Assembly (NCBI GenBank): GCA_037190665.1
Contig: JBBCJT010000047.1
Location: 1-30,354, forward strand
DNA length: 30,354 nucleotides
Origin: JBBCJT01 sp037190665
GTDB lineage: Bacteria; Pseudomonadota; Alphaproteobacteria; Acetobacterales; Acetobacteraceae
Direction of reading: 5' to 3'
Translations under genes and position numbers: made by a program
Shown: positions 8,785 to 15,768 of the stretch, piece after piece
Layout of the letters: each line of letters opens with the position of its first letter
Numbering within the stretch: the stretch's first letter is position 1
The notes under the pieces: generated by a model
Seen by the model: the letters and a program-made list of their open reading frames with translations, nothing else
Told to the model about the DNA's origin: nothing
Databases searched by the model: none

Positions 8785-9962
8785 GTGCGGCTTCCGCGTG
8801 TCAGCATCAGGAACAGCGTGGCGGCGATCAGCAGCGACAGGCCGATCACGGTGATGCCCGCGCCGGCCCCGCCCCAGCCGGCCGCCACGCCCGACAGCGG
8901 CTGCATCACCGACGCGCCGGCGAAGAAGGAGAGGTTGACGGCCGACAGCGCCCGTCCGGTCTCTTCCGTCCGCACCTTCGCGCGCGCCATCGAGAAGGCC
9001 AGCGGCTGCCCGCCGATCAGCAGGCCGAACGCGACCAGCAGCGCCATGTCGGCGGTCACCGGCGCGCTGGCGGCGGCGACGAGCGTGAGCAGCACGAGCC
9101 CCGCGGCGATATGGCCCCAGCCCATCAGCGCGCGGGGATTGCCGGTCCGCCGTTCGGCCACGCCGGCCAATGCGGGCCCGGCGATCAGCGCGAAGGTCAG
9201 CAGCAGCAGGACGTTGCCGGCGGCCACGCGCGACAGCCCCTTCACCTCCATCAGCCATGGTCCGCCCCACAGGCCGCGGATGGAGATGATGGCGGAGAAG
9301 GAGGCGAAGGCGATCACGACCACCGGGCGCAGCTTGCGGGAGAACAGCAGGCTCAGCACATCGCGCGCATCGCTCAGCGGCGTGCGGCGCGGGTCCGGCC
9401 GGGGCGGGGCCTCGCGCACCAGCAGCGCGATGGCGGGCAGCAGCACGGCGGCCCAGACGACGCCGGCCCAGAACCCGGCACGCCAGCCCGAGACCTCGAC
9501 GAGCCAGGCAAGCGGGCTCGCCGAGACCAGCATGCCGACATTGCCCAGCGCGAGGATCAGCGCCGCCCACAGCCCGAAGCGTTCCGGCGGCAACCGCCGC
9601 CCCGCGAGCGTCATCGGCATCACCAGCCCGCCCGCGCAGCCGATGCCCATCGCGACCTGCGCGGCCAGCATCGACCAGGGCCCCTGCGCGATGGCCGCCA
9701 GCGCCGCACCGAGCCCCGCGACCACGAGCATCGCCAGCGCCACCGGGCGCACGCCATGGCGGTCGAGCGCGACGCCGATCGGCACCTGGGCGCAGGCGAA
9801 GGCGAGGTGGAATGCGCCCACGATGGAGGCGAGCCGGTCGATCCCCACGCCCAGATCGGCGGCGAGCACGTCGGCGGCCACCGCGGGCAGCGTGCGCAGG
9901 GCGTTCGACAGCGCGTGGCCGATGGCGAGCGCGACCAGCGCCGCGCCGAGGCTACCCGTCAT
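8781..9962 (-). CDS. Major facilitator superfamily transporter
   Basis: This 393-residue integral membrane protein has about twelve hydrophobic segments in two halves. The halves are separated by a polar central loop (LLVREAPPRPDPRRTPLSDA) near the middle. GVALDRHGVRPVALA after helix 2 is a form of the MFS loop 2-3 motif (GxLaDrxGrrxxl). Length is standard. The sequence gives no substrate. It is the first gene of a leftward unit followed by the acyltransferase with start/stop overlap, then closely by the stress protein and the Bug protein. About 430 bp without a gene lies upstream of its start. Confidence 0.87.
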   Translation of the reverse strand: MTGSLGAALVALAIGHALSNALRTLPAVAADVLAADLGVGIDRLASIVGAFHLAFACAQVPIGVALDRHGVRPVALAMLVVAGLGAALAAIAQGPWSMLAAQVAMGIGCAGGLVMPMTLAGRRLPPERFGLWAALILALGNVGMLVSASPLAWLVEVSGWRAGFWAGVVWAAVLLPAIALLVREAPPRPDPRRTPLSDARDVLSLLFSRKLRPVVVIAFASFSAIISIRGLWGGPWLMEVKGLSRVAAGNVLLLLTFALIAGPALAGVAERRTGNPRALMGWGHIAAGLVLLTLVAAASAPVTADMALLVAFGLLIGGQPLAFSMARAKVRTEETGRALSAVNLSFFAGASVMQPLSGVAAGWGGAGAGITVIGLSLLIAATLFLMLTRGSRT

Positions 9963-10178
9963 GGCGGCGACACACGGCAGATCTCCGATCGTTGCCGCAG
10001 GCTTATGTCACGCGGCCCGCGGCTTCACCAACGGGCGGGGCGGCGGCGTGCCGGGGGCGCGATGCGGTGGCAAACGGGGGAAGGGAGCGCATCATCGCTG
10101 CGGCCGCGTCGCGCGCGACGCCGGATCGTATCGACGTCTTCCGGGGCACAGGACACGCCGCGCTCCTGCCCCATGAGT

Positions 10179-10237
10179 CCGGAAGAGGGGCGGCAGCGCC
10201 GGAGGTCGCATCGACCCCGGCTGCCGCTCCTCTCCGG
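10179..10237. repeat. Long imperfect hairpin in the MFS/PEP-CTERM interval
   Basis: The 59-base segment folds back on itself almost completely. The outer arms (10179-10197 and 10220-10237) pair through CCGG, AGAGG and GCGGCAG blocks with one or two bulges. Inside them, CCGG pairs with CCGG and GGTCG with CGACC around a CAT loop. There is no T-tract on either side, so it is not a standard intrinsic terminator. It could be a Rho-aided 3' end, an RNA-stabilising structure or a REP-like element. A diverged relative of its right arm lies at about 11343-11376, next to the second PEP-CTERM gene. Confidence 0.6.
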
Positions 10238-10338
10238 CTGCCACGCGGCGTGCCGTACCGGCCAGCCCTTCGGCTGATCCGGCATGAGTCTTCGTTCCGC
10301 GCGCAGCCGCCAGACCATCCCTGCGCACGGACACCGCA

Positions 10339-10371
10339 CGCCTTGCCGATGAAAAGCCCATCGGCAAGGCG
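10339..10371 (-). terminator. Perfect 13-bp hairpin downstream of the first PEP-CTERM gene
   Basis: The arms CGCCTTGCCGATG (10339-10351) and CATCGGCAAGGCG (10359-10371) are exact reverse complements around a 7-base loop. It starts about 20 bases past the stop codon of the leftward PEP-CTERM gene, the position expected of a transcription terminator. No run of T follows the stem on the minus strand; the only four T residues are in the loop. Terminator function is therefore likely by position but not proven. Confidence 0.6.
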
Positions 10372-10392
10372 CGATGGTATCAGGCTGTCAGG

Positions 10393-10965
10393 CTAGGCGG
10401 AGGCGACGCGGCGCGTCCGCCGCTTCCGCGTCAGGAAGATGGCGCCCGCTCCGGCGGCAAGCACGGACAGCGACGCCGGCTCCGGGATCGCGGAGGCCAC
10501 CACATAGCCCGTGACGTTCGGATTAAAGCCGGGCGTCGGGTCCCCCGGATACACGCCCAGAGTGCCGCACGAAGCCGTCAGGCATGACCCCTGGTAGGTA
10601 GCGAACAGATTGACGGTTCCGCCCGCATTGGTGAGGGAATAGTAGAACATCAGGCCAAGGGTATTCGCACCGCTCTGGTCGCTTCCTGTCGTGTCCACGA
10701 ACTGGACGAAGAAGGAAGGCGGGTATTTCGGGTCGATCGCGAGCGTGTTCCAGGATCCTCCGGGGATGACGGAGCCGGAAGACGTGGTGATGTTGATATG
10801 GCTGTATGTGTCGGTATCGGCGTCATAGACGAACGAACCGGTAATGCTGGAACCAAAGCTGGTGACGTCGGTCAGCGTCCACTTCAGCGGGGCTGCCTCC
10901 GCCGTGAAGGCCGCGGAGGCAAGACAGACGGCAGCGGCCAGAATTGACTGGCGAGCAAGACCCAT
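10393..10965 (-). CDS. PEP-CTERM sorting-domain exported protein, copy 1
   Basis: This 190-residue exported protein has a signal peptide (MGLARQSILAAAVCLASAAFTAEA) and the C-terminal tripartite signal recognised by exosortase: PEP at residues 161-163, a hydrophobic segment (SLSVLAAGAGAIFL) and a basic tail (TRKRRTRRVASA). The body is polar and rich in Thr, Ser, Gly and Asn, with the segment ITGSFVYDADTDTYSHINIT and a close cysteine pair (GSCLTASCG) that could form a disulfide. No exosortase or exopolysaccharide gene is visible here. The gene is a clear paralogue of the one at 11397-11960. An AAAGGG ribosome site precedes the ATG. Its base composition is visibly less GC-rich than flanking enzyme genes. 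Function beyond surface or matrix association is unknown. Confidence 0.9.
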   Translation of the reverse strand: MGLARQSILAAAVCLASAAFTAEAAPLKWTLTDVTSFGSSITGSFVYDADTDTYSHINITTSSGSVIPGGSWNTLAIDPKYPPSFFVQFVDTTGSDQSGANTLGLMFYYSLTNAGGTVNLFATYQGSCLTASCGTLGVYPGDPTPGFNPNVTGYVVASAIPEPASLSVLAAGAGAIFLTRKRRTRRVASA

Positions 10966-11018
10966 AATTTCGACGCCCTTTCACAAAGCTGGCTAAGATA
11001 CCCGCACCTGCCCAACAT

Positions 11019-11055
11019 GGTATACATATCGGCCCGCCCGGGAAAGGGGCGAAGA
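11019..11055 (-). promoter_or_regulatory. Conserved upstream block of PEP-CTERM copy 1 (candidate promoter)
   Basis: GGTATACAT (plus strand, 11019-11027) followed by a GC-rich run and AAGGGGCGAAGA lies 54 bases upstream of the start codon. The same arrangement lies 53 bases upstream of copy 2. Read on the minus strand the core is ATGTATACC, which could be a -10 element. No convincing TTGACA-like -35 was found, so the call rests on conservation between the two copies and position. Confidence 0.35.
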
Positions 11056-11149
11056 CCGGCGCCGCGGTCAGGCCGGATGCGCGCCCGTCCGGCGTGGTCC
11101 CGCACAGTCCGCTGCCGCCGTGGCGAAAGGTCGCTGCCGTGGCACCCCG

Positions 11150-11263
11150 TCAGCCGGCACCGTGCCGCGCGAACCCCGCCGCCGTGAGGCCGGGGTCGGC
11201 AGGCAGGCGCGCGCGGGAGAGAAGCGTGATCGCGACCGACGGCATCGGCATCGGGATACCGGC
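11150..11263 (-). pseudogene. Degraded 3' fragment of the octopine/ketopantoate-type dehydrogenase gene
   Basis: On the minus strand this stretch encodes AGIPMPMPSVAITLLSRA followed by RLPADPGLTAAGFARHGAG and a stop. The C-terminus of the intact dehydrogenase at 12219 reads AGVPTPMLSAAITLLSCA, then seven more residues, then a PLPGDLGLT segment and AAELARRCAG and stop. The match runs to the stop codon and continues past it: both loci share CGTCAGCCGGC at the stop, and CCGCACRGTCCGCT downstream. The rest of the gene is missing, so this is a truncated relic with small deletions. It lies between the two PEP-CTERM copies and was evidently carried there by the same tandem duplication. I do not think it is expressed as a protein. 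Confidence 0.75.
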
Positions 11264-11271
11264 GCCGCGGG

Positions 11272-11294
11272 CGGGATGGGCGCCACCCATCCCG
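11272..11294. repeat. 9-bp hairpin beside the dehydrogenase relic
   Basis: CGGGATGGG (11272-11280) and CCCATCCCG (11286-11294) are perfect complements around the 5-base loop CGCCA. It sits just where similarity to the intact dehydrogenase gene ends, so it may mark the edge of the duplicated segment. It has no T-tract. The rest of the 10966-11396 interval holds the upstream block of PEP-CTERM copy 1, the relic, and a GGCCG/CGGCC repeat at 11343-11355 beyond the stop of copy 2. I see no intact gene there. Confidence 0.5.
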
Positions 11295-11396
11295 GAAACG
11301 CGCGTTGCCGCGCCATGAACCCTAAAGGGCCGTAGCGACGAAGGCCGGATCGGCCCGGCTCCCGCCCTCTCTCCGGCCACGGCACGGCGTGTCAGG

Positions 11397-11960
11397 TCAG
11401 GCGGAGGCGGCGATGCGCGCTTGGCGCCTCCGCGTCAGAAAAATGGCGCCGACCCCGGTGGCGAGCAACGACAGGGACGCCGGCTCCGGGACCGCGGAGG
11501 AGGTCAGGTAGCCCGTGACGTTCCAGTTGAAGCCGGACGTCGGGTCGCCCGGATACGCGCCGAACACCCCGCACGTGTCGTACGCGCATGTTCCCTGATA
11601 GGTGGCGTACAGGTCGACGGTCCCGCCCGCGGCGGGGAGGTGGCCGTTGAACATCAGTGCAAGGGTGTTGGCGCCGGTCTGGTCGCTGTCCGCCGTGTCC
11701 ACGAGCTGGAGGAAGAACGAGCGCTGATACATCGACTCGATGGAGAGGATGCTCCAGGACCCGTCCGATATCACCGTGCCCGCGGTCGTCGTGATCTGGA
11801 TGACGCTGTAGGTTCCCGTATCGGCGTCGTAGACGAACGAGCCGGTGATGTCGGACCCCAGGCTGGTGACGTCGTGCAGCGTCCACTTGAGCGGCGCGGC
11901 GTTGGCCGCACCGGCGATGGAGACGGCGGCGGCCAGGATGGACTGGCGAACGAAACTCAT
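11397..11960 (-). CDS. PEP-CTERM sorting-domain exported protein, copy 2
   Basis: This 187-residue paralogue of the gene at 10393 starts at the ATG at 11960 (MSFVRQSILAAAVSIAGAANA). An in-frame ATG four codons upstream exists, but the copies align from MSFVRQS/MGLARQS. The mature start APLKWTLHDVTSLGSDITGS and the block FVYDADTGTYSVIQITT match copy 1 closely, as does the cysteine pair (GTCAYDTCG). The C-terminal sorting signal is PEP at residues 158-160, a hydrophobic SLSLLATGVGAIFL segment, and a basic TRRRQARIAASA tail. Divergence is spread along the whole length, so both copies appear maintained as functional genes. An exosortase must be encoded elsewhere if the sorting signal is used. Confidence 0.9.
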   Translation of the reverse strand: MSFVRQSILAAAVSIAGAANAAPLKWTLHDVTSLGSDITGSFVYDADTGTYSVIQITTTAGTVISDGSWSILSIESMYQRSFFLQLVDTADSDQTGANTLALMFNGHLPAAGGTVDLYATYQGTCAYDTCGVFGAYPGDPTSGFNWNVTGYLTSSAVPEPASLSLLATGVGAIFLTRRRQARIAASA

Positions 11961-12012
11961 GATTCTACCCATTCAGCTACGCTGGCTGCGGGGCTCACGT
12001 CTTCCGCAGAAC

Positions 12013-12048
12013 GGTATACATCGTACGCCGGCCGGAAGGGGCACGAAG
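12013..12048 (-). promoter_or_regulatory. Conserved upstream block of PEP-CTERM copy 2 (candidate promoter)
   Basis: This is the counterpart of the block at 11019-11055: GGTATACAT at 12013-12021, then a GC-rich run and GGAAGGGGCACGAAGA. It is 53 bases from the start codon. Flanking sequence diverges more than the block itself, which is the reason to suspect a promoter or operator. No independent promoter evidence exists. Confidence 0.35.
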
Positions 12049-12074
12049 AGTGCCGTGCTGCTGTCAGCCCGGCG

Positions 12075-12100
12075 TCGATATCTCTGGTGAGAGATATCGA
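12075..12100. terminator. Perfect 11-bp hairpin between the dehydrogenase and PEP-CTERM copy 2
   Basis: TCGATATCTCT (12075-12085) and AGAGATATCGA (12090-12100) are exact complements around a GGTG loop. Unlike its surroundings the stem is AT-rich. It lies about 120 bases past the stop of the leftward dehydrogenase and about 115 bases before the start of PEP-CTERM copy 2. It has no counterpart upstream of copy 1. A terminator without a T-tract or an operator are both possible. Two weaker hairpins lie at 12141-12159 and 12157-12173, and a self-complementary CGGGGGCCCCCG is at about 12176-12187. Confidence 0.45.
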
Positions 12101-12218
12101 TTTCGCGCAGTATCGCCGACTTGGCCGTGCAGCGTGATTCGCGATCCGCCGGAGATCGCGGGTACACCCCGCGTCCGGGGGCCCCCGCACGGTCCGCTAC
12201 GCACGAAGTCCCCGCCCG

Positions 12219-13271
12219 TCAGCCGGCGCAGCGCCGGGCCAGTTCCGCCGCCGTGGTGCCTGTCAGGCCGAGGTCGCCGGGCAGTGGGTTGAGCGTGCGG
12301 AACGGGCGGTCCGCCGCGCAGGAAAGCAGCGTGATCGCGGCCGACAGCATCGGCGTCGGCACGCCGGCCAGCGCCCCCAGCGTCTCGTACACCACCAGAC
12401 CGAACGGAACGTCCTCGTCCAGGTATCGATGGACCAGCCGCGCCGGCCCGCGCGGGCCGAGTCCCGCCGCCTCGATGGAAGCGGCGATCTCCGCGATGCT
12501 GCCTTCCGGCACGTGGTAGGAGAGGTGGTAGTGCCGCGCGAGGCTGCGCACCTGCACGCCATAGGCGGCGGCGATCGCGATCCGCTCCGCGTCGATGGCG
12601 CCGGCGATGCGCCCGCCCGTTTCGCGGAAGTGGTCGAAGAGCTGCCACGCCTCGCCCCGCTCGATGCGCGACAGGTTGGGGATCACCTGCCCGGCATGCG
12701 CGACCGGGTTGATGTTGGACAGCAGCGGCACGAGCAGCGAGCCGACCGGTGTGAAATGGTCGCCGAACAGCTTCTGTGTCAGCGCCAGCAGTGCGTCTGC
12801 GCGTGCGGCCGGCAGGGCGGCCTGCTCGAAGCGCCCGCGCAGCGTGCCGACCTGCACGGTGCGGTCGGGCAGGATGCGCCCGGTGCCGAGCGTCGTGCCC
12901 CACGCCACGACCTCCGCCGGCGTCCGTTCGGCGAGCCATAGCGGCGCGAGCGACAGCGCGCCGCCGCAGATCACCGTGTGCCCCGGTCGCAGCACGTCCC
13001 GCAGCGCCGGCAGCACGGCCGGATAGGCGTTGCCGGGAATGGCGAGCAGGATCACCGGCCAGTCGGCGAGCCGGGCGAGGCTGTCGAGCAGCGCGACCTC
13101 ACCCTCCCAGTCGAGGCCGCCGGTGCAGCGCCAGCCGATGTGGCCGCCCTGCGGCGCGCCCATACGGGGCGCGCCACGCGGCGAGACGAGGGCGACCTCA
13201 TGGCCGCCCTTCGCGGCGAGGGCGGCACTGAGCGCGCCGATCGGGCCGGCGCCGAGAACCGCGAGGCGCAT
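12219..13271 (-). CDS. NAD(P)-dependent octopine/nopaline dehydrogenase-family protein (ketopantoate-reductase-like fold)
   Basis: This 350-residue oxidoreductase begins with a Rossmann nucleotide-binding motif (MRLAVLGAGPIGALSAALA, GxGxxG at residues 8-13). The second half carries the octopine dehydrogenase-family block LLSNINPVAHAGQVIPNLSR, with the conserved Asn-x-Asn-Pro and His, followed by GEAWQLFDHFRETGGRIAG. Family members reversibly join an amino acid to a 2-oxo acid (opines) or reduce 2-oxo acids; the actual substrate is unknown. The ATG overlaps the stop of the upstream Bug-type gene (ATGA). A longer in-frame reading upstream of 13271 is rejected because the Rossmann motif begins at this ATG. 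A broken copy of its 3' end lies at 11150-11263. Confidence 0.82.
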   Translation of the reverse strand: MRLAVLGAGPIGALSAALAAKGGHEVALVSPRGAPRMGAPQGGHIGWRCTGGLDWEGEVALLDSLARLADWPVILLAIPGNAYPAVLPALRDVLRPGHTVICGGALSLAPLWLAERTPAEVVAWGTTLGTGRILPDRTVQVGTLRGRFEQAALPAARADALLALTQKLFGDHFTPVGSLLVPLLSNINPVAHAGQVIPNLSRIERGEAWQLFDHFRETGGRIAGAIDAERIAIAAAYGVQVRSLARHYHLSYHVPEGSIAEIAASIEAAGLGPRGPARLVHRYLDEDVPFGLVVYETLGALAGVPTPMLSAAITLLSCAADRPFRTLNPLPGDLGLTGTTAAELARRCAG

Positions 13272-14236
13272 CAGCCGAGGCTGATGTTGCGGGTGCGGAT
13301 CACCTCGGCCCACTTCGTGGTCTCCTCGCGCACATGCGCGGCGAGTACCTCCGGACCGCCGGCCACCACCTCCATGTCCTCGAAGGCGAGCTTCTCGCGC
13401 AGCGCGGGTTCGCCGAGCGCCTTCACCGCGGCGGCATGCAGCCGCTGGATCTCGGCGGGCGGCGTGGCGATGGGGACGAACAGCGCATAGGCGGTCGTCG
13501 CCTCGAACTGCGGCAGGCCGGATTCGGCGATCGGCGGCACGGCCGGCAGCGTCACCGACCGGCCGGTGCCGGTCGTGCCGATCACCCGCAGCAGCCCCTG
13601 TTCCGCGAGCGTGCGGACGGTGGTGGCGGACAGGAAGGCGACGTCGATCTCGCCCGCCGCGATGGCCTGCACCGTCTGCCCGCTGCCGCGATAGCTGACG
13701 AGGGTGAACTGGGTGCCGGAATGCGCCATGAACAGTTCGCTCGCCATATGGCTGGTCGCGCCGGTGCCGCCGATGCCCATGTTGAGCACCGTCGGCTTCT
13801 CCTTCGCCAGCGCGATGAGCGAGCGGATGTCGGTCACCGGCACCTTCGCGTTCACGCACAGCACGAGCGGGCTGCGCGCGAGCAGCGTGACGGGCGCGAA
13901 GACCTTCTCGTGCTCGTACGGGATGGACTTCAGCAGCGATGGCGCGATGGCGTAGGTGCTGTTGGTCGCGAGAAGCACCGTGCTGCCGTCCGCCGGCGAA
14001 TTGGCCACGTAGGCATGGCCGATGGTGCCGGACGCGCCGGAACGGTTCTCCACCACCACGGTCTGACCCAGCTCCCGGCTCCAGTAATCCGCGAAGTGGC
14101 GGCCCACCACGTCGGTGGACCCGCCGGGCGCCCACGGGATGACCATGCGCAGCGGCGTGGACGGCGCGGCGCGCGCGGCGGAGGCAAGCCCGGCGAGCGG
14201 CAGGGCACCCAGCAGGGTGCGTCGGTCGATGGTCAT
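13271..14236 (-). CDS. Bug/TctC-type substrate-binding protein, second copy
   Basis: This 321-residue periplasmic binding protein has an N-terminus (MTIDRRTLLGALPLAGLASAARA) with a twin-arginine-like RRTLLG and a signal-peptide cleavage region. Bug family features are PLRMVIPWAPGGSTDVVGRH, VVVENRSGASGTIGHAYVANSPADG, LNMGIGGTGATSHMASELF and LVSYRGSGQTVQAIAAGE. It is only distantly like the copy at 6322. It lies 50 bp downstream of the FAD-enzyme gene and overlaps the dehydrogenase start. This suggests it captures a carboxylate, perhaps a 2-hydroxy or 2-oxo acid, that those enzymes oxidise (inference). No TctA/TctB membrane genes are present. Confidence 0.92.
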   Translation of the reverse strand: MTIDRRTLLGALPLAGLASAARAAPSTPLRMVIPWAPGGSTDVVGRHFADYWSRELGQTVVVENRSGASGTIGHAYVANSPADGSTVLLATNSTYAIAPSLLKSIPYEHEKVFAPVTLLARSPLVLCVNAKVPVTDIRSLIALAKEKPTVLNMGIGGTGATSHMASELFMAHSGTQFTLVSYRGSGQTVQAIAAGEIDVAFLSATTVRTLAEQGLLRVIGTTGTGRSVTLPAVPPIAESGLPQFEATTAYALFVPIATPPAEIQRLHAAAVKALGEPALREKLAFEDMEVVAGGPEVLAAHVREETTKWAEVIRTRNISLG

Positions 14237-14286
14237 GGTCACGGGTCCCTTGATCGTTCGGTCGTCTGCCGGTGATGCGCGTTTGT

Positions 14287-15666
14287 TCAGTTCCGGAACA
14301 TCTTGCCCGGATTCATGATCCCCTTCGGATCGAGCGTCGCCTTGATGCTGCGCATCACCGCGAGCGCGTCCGCGCCGTGCTCCGCCTCCAGGAATTCGCG
14401 CTTGCCGAGCCCGACGCCGTGCTCCCCGGAACACGACCCGCCGAGCGACAGCGCGCGGCCGACGATCTTCCTGTCCAGCGCCCAGGCGCGCTCCCACCCA
14501 TCGGCATCCGGCGGCACCAGGATGACGGTGTGGAAGTTGCCGTCGCCGACATGGCCGACGATGGGGGCGGTGAGGCCGGATTCGCCGATGTCCTCCTTCG
14601 CGCCGACGATCAGTTCGGTCAGCCGGGAGATCGGCACGATCGCATCCGTGGTGAAGTGGTTGTGGCCGGGCTTCAGTGCGCGCGCCGCCCAGTAGGCATC
14701 GTGCCGCGCCTTCCACAGCCGGTTGCGCTCCGCCGGGTCCCAGGCCCAGGCGAAGCCCTGCCCGCCGCAGCCCAGCGCGATCTCCTCCGCCTGCGCGGCC
14801 TGTTCCTTCACCGCCTCCGGCCCGCCGTGGAACTCGAAGAACAGCGTCGGCAGGGGCTTGAGCCCTTCGAGCTTCGAGAAGGCGATGCAGGCCGCCATCT
14901 GCACCTCGTCCAGCAGCTCCATCCGCGCGACCGGGATGCCCGCCTGGATGACGTTGGTGCTGGTCTCCACCGCCTCCGCCAGCGTATCGAACTGGCAGAT
15001 CGCCGCCGTCATCGCCTCCGGGATGCCGGCAAGCCGCAGGCGGATCGCGGTGATCACGCCGAGCGTGCCTTCGCTGCCGATGAACAGCCGCGTCAGGTCG
15101 TAGCCGGTGGAGGATTTGCGGGTCCGCCCGCCGGTCGCGATCACGCGCCCGTCCGCCAGCACCACCTCCAACCCCAGCACGTTCTCCCGCATCGTGCCGT
15201 AGCGCACCGCCGCGGTGCCGGACGCGCGCGTGGCGCACATGCCGCCGATGGAAGCGTCCGCGCCGGGATCGACCGGGAAGAACAGGCCCTGGTCGCGCAG
15301 ATGCTCGTTCAGCGCGATGCGCGTCACGCCCGGCTCGACGAGGCAGTCCAGATCCGGCTGGCTGACGTCGAGAATGCGCTGCATGCGCGACAGGTCGAGG
15401 CTGATGCCGCCGCGCACCGGCGTGACATGGCCTTCCAGGCTCGATCCCGCGCCGAAGGGCACCACCGGCACATCATGGGCGTGGCAGAGCGCGAGCAGCC
15501 GCGACACCTCGTCCGTCGTCTCCACGAAGGCGACGGCATCGGGCAGGACGGGCGGCTGGGCGTCCTCGCCATGGCTGTGCTGTTCGCGCAGCGCCGCGTT
15601 CGTGGTGATGCGCTCGCCGAGGAAGGCGCGCGCGGCGCCGATCACGGCGTCAGCAGGGCCTGGCAT
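14287..15666 (-). CDS. FAD-linked D-2-hydroxyacid (D-lactate-type) dehydrogenase
   Basis: This 459-residue flavoenzyme of the VAO/PCMH family resembles D-lactate dehydrogenase (cytochrome) and GlcD. The FAD-binding part shows VPFGAGSSLEGH at about 69-80 and the GGMCATRASGTAAVRYG stretch at about 141-157. The C-terminal FAD-oxidase domain has GHVGDGNFH at 371-379, SGEHGVGLGKREFL from 413 and NPGKMF at the end. These would oxidise a D-2-hydroxy acid to the 2-oxo acid and pass electrons to a quinone or cytochrome. The ATG at 15666 gives a normal N-terminus; longer in-frame readings run into the divergent ABM gene. It is first in an operon with the Bug protein and the dehydrogenase. Confidence 0.92.
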   Translation of the reverse strand: MPGPADAVIGAARAFLGERITTNAALREQHSHGEDAQPPVLPDAVAFVETTDEVSRLLALCHAHDVPVVPFGAGSSLEGHVTPVRGGISLDLSRMQRILDVSQPDLDCLVEPGVTRIALNEHLRDQGLFFPVDPGADASIGGMCATRASGTAAVRYGTMRENVLGLEVVLADGRVIATGGRTRKSSTGYDLTRLFIGSEGTLGVITAIRLRLAGIPEAMTAAICQFDTLAEAVETSTNVIQAGIPVARMELLDEVQMAACIAFSKLEGLKPLPTLFFEFHGGPEAVKEQAAQAEEIALGCGGQGFAWAWDPAERNRLWKARHDAYWAARALKPGHNHFTTDAIVPISRLTELIVGAKEDIGESGLTAPIVGHVGDGNFHTVILVPPDADGWERAWALDRKIVGRALSLGGSCSGEHGVGLGKREFLEAEHGADALAVMRSIKATLDPKGIMNPGKMFRN

Positions 15667-15768
15667 ATCGGGCCGGTCTCCGGGTCTGGGAAACTTGACG
15701 TGCGGGGTTATCGCGCAACGGCGCCGGGAATGCCACTTGGGGCCGGACACGTATCGAAGGAGAGGATC

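Larger units (their letters stand above)
9963..10392. other. Gene-free interval between the MFS gene and the first PEP-CTERM gene
   Basis: I see no credible coding sequence in these 430 bp. The interval must carry the promoter of the leftward MFS gene next to 9962, and the 3' untranslated region of the PEP-CTERM gene ending at 10393. It holds two strong inverted repeats, at 10179-10237 and 10339-10371, entered separately. Part of it (about 10200-10255) resembles the stretch just left of the second PEP-CTERM gene (about 11343-11392). It therefore belongs partly to a tandem duplication, interrupted in this copy by roughly 130 extra bases. Confidence 0.6.

Noticed and set aside
10966..11396. Small protein genes between the PEP-CTERM copies
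   Set aside because: The only meaningful coding signal is the decayed dehydrogenase tail. The other short frames are Arg/Pro/Ala-rich shadows.
12219..14135. A 638-codon fusion upstream of the octopine-family dehydrogenase
   Set aside because: The Rossmann motif begins exactly at the ATG at 13271. The extension is the wrong frame of the Bug gene.
13271..15238. A single 655-codon protein covering the Bug gene and part of the FAD enzyme
   Set aside because: The upstream part is out of frame with the real FAD dehydrogenase. The Bug protein has a good signal peptide starting at the ATG at 14236.
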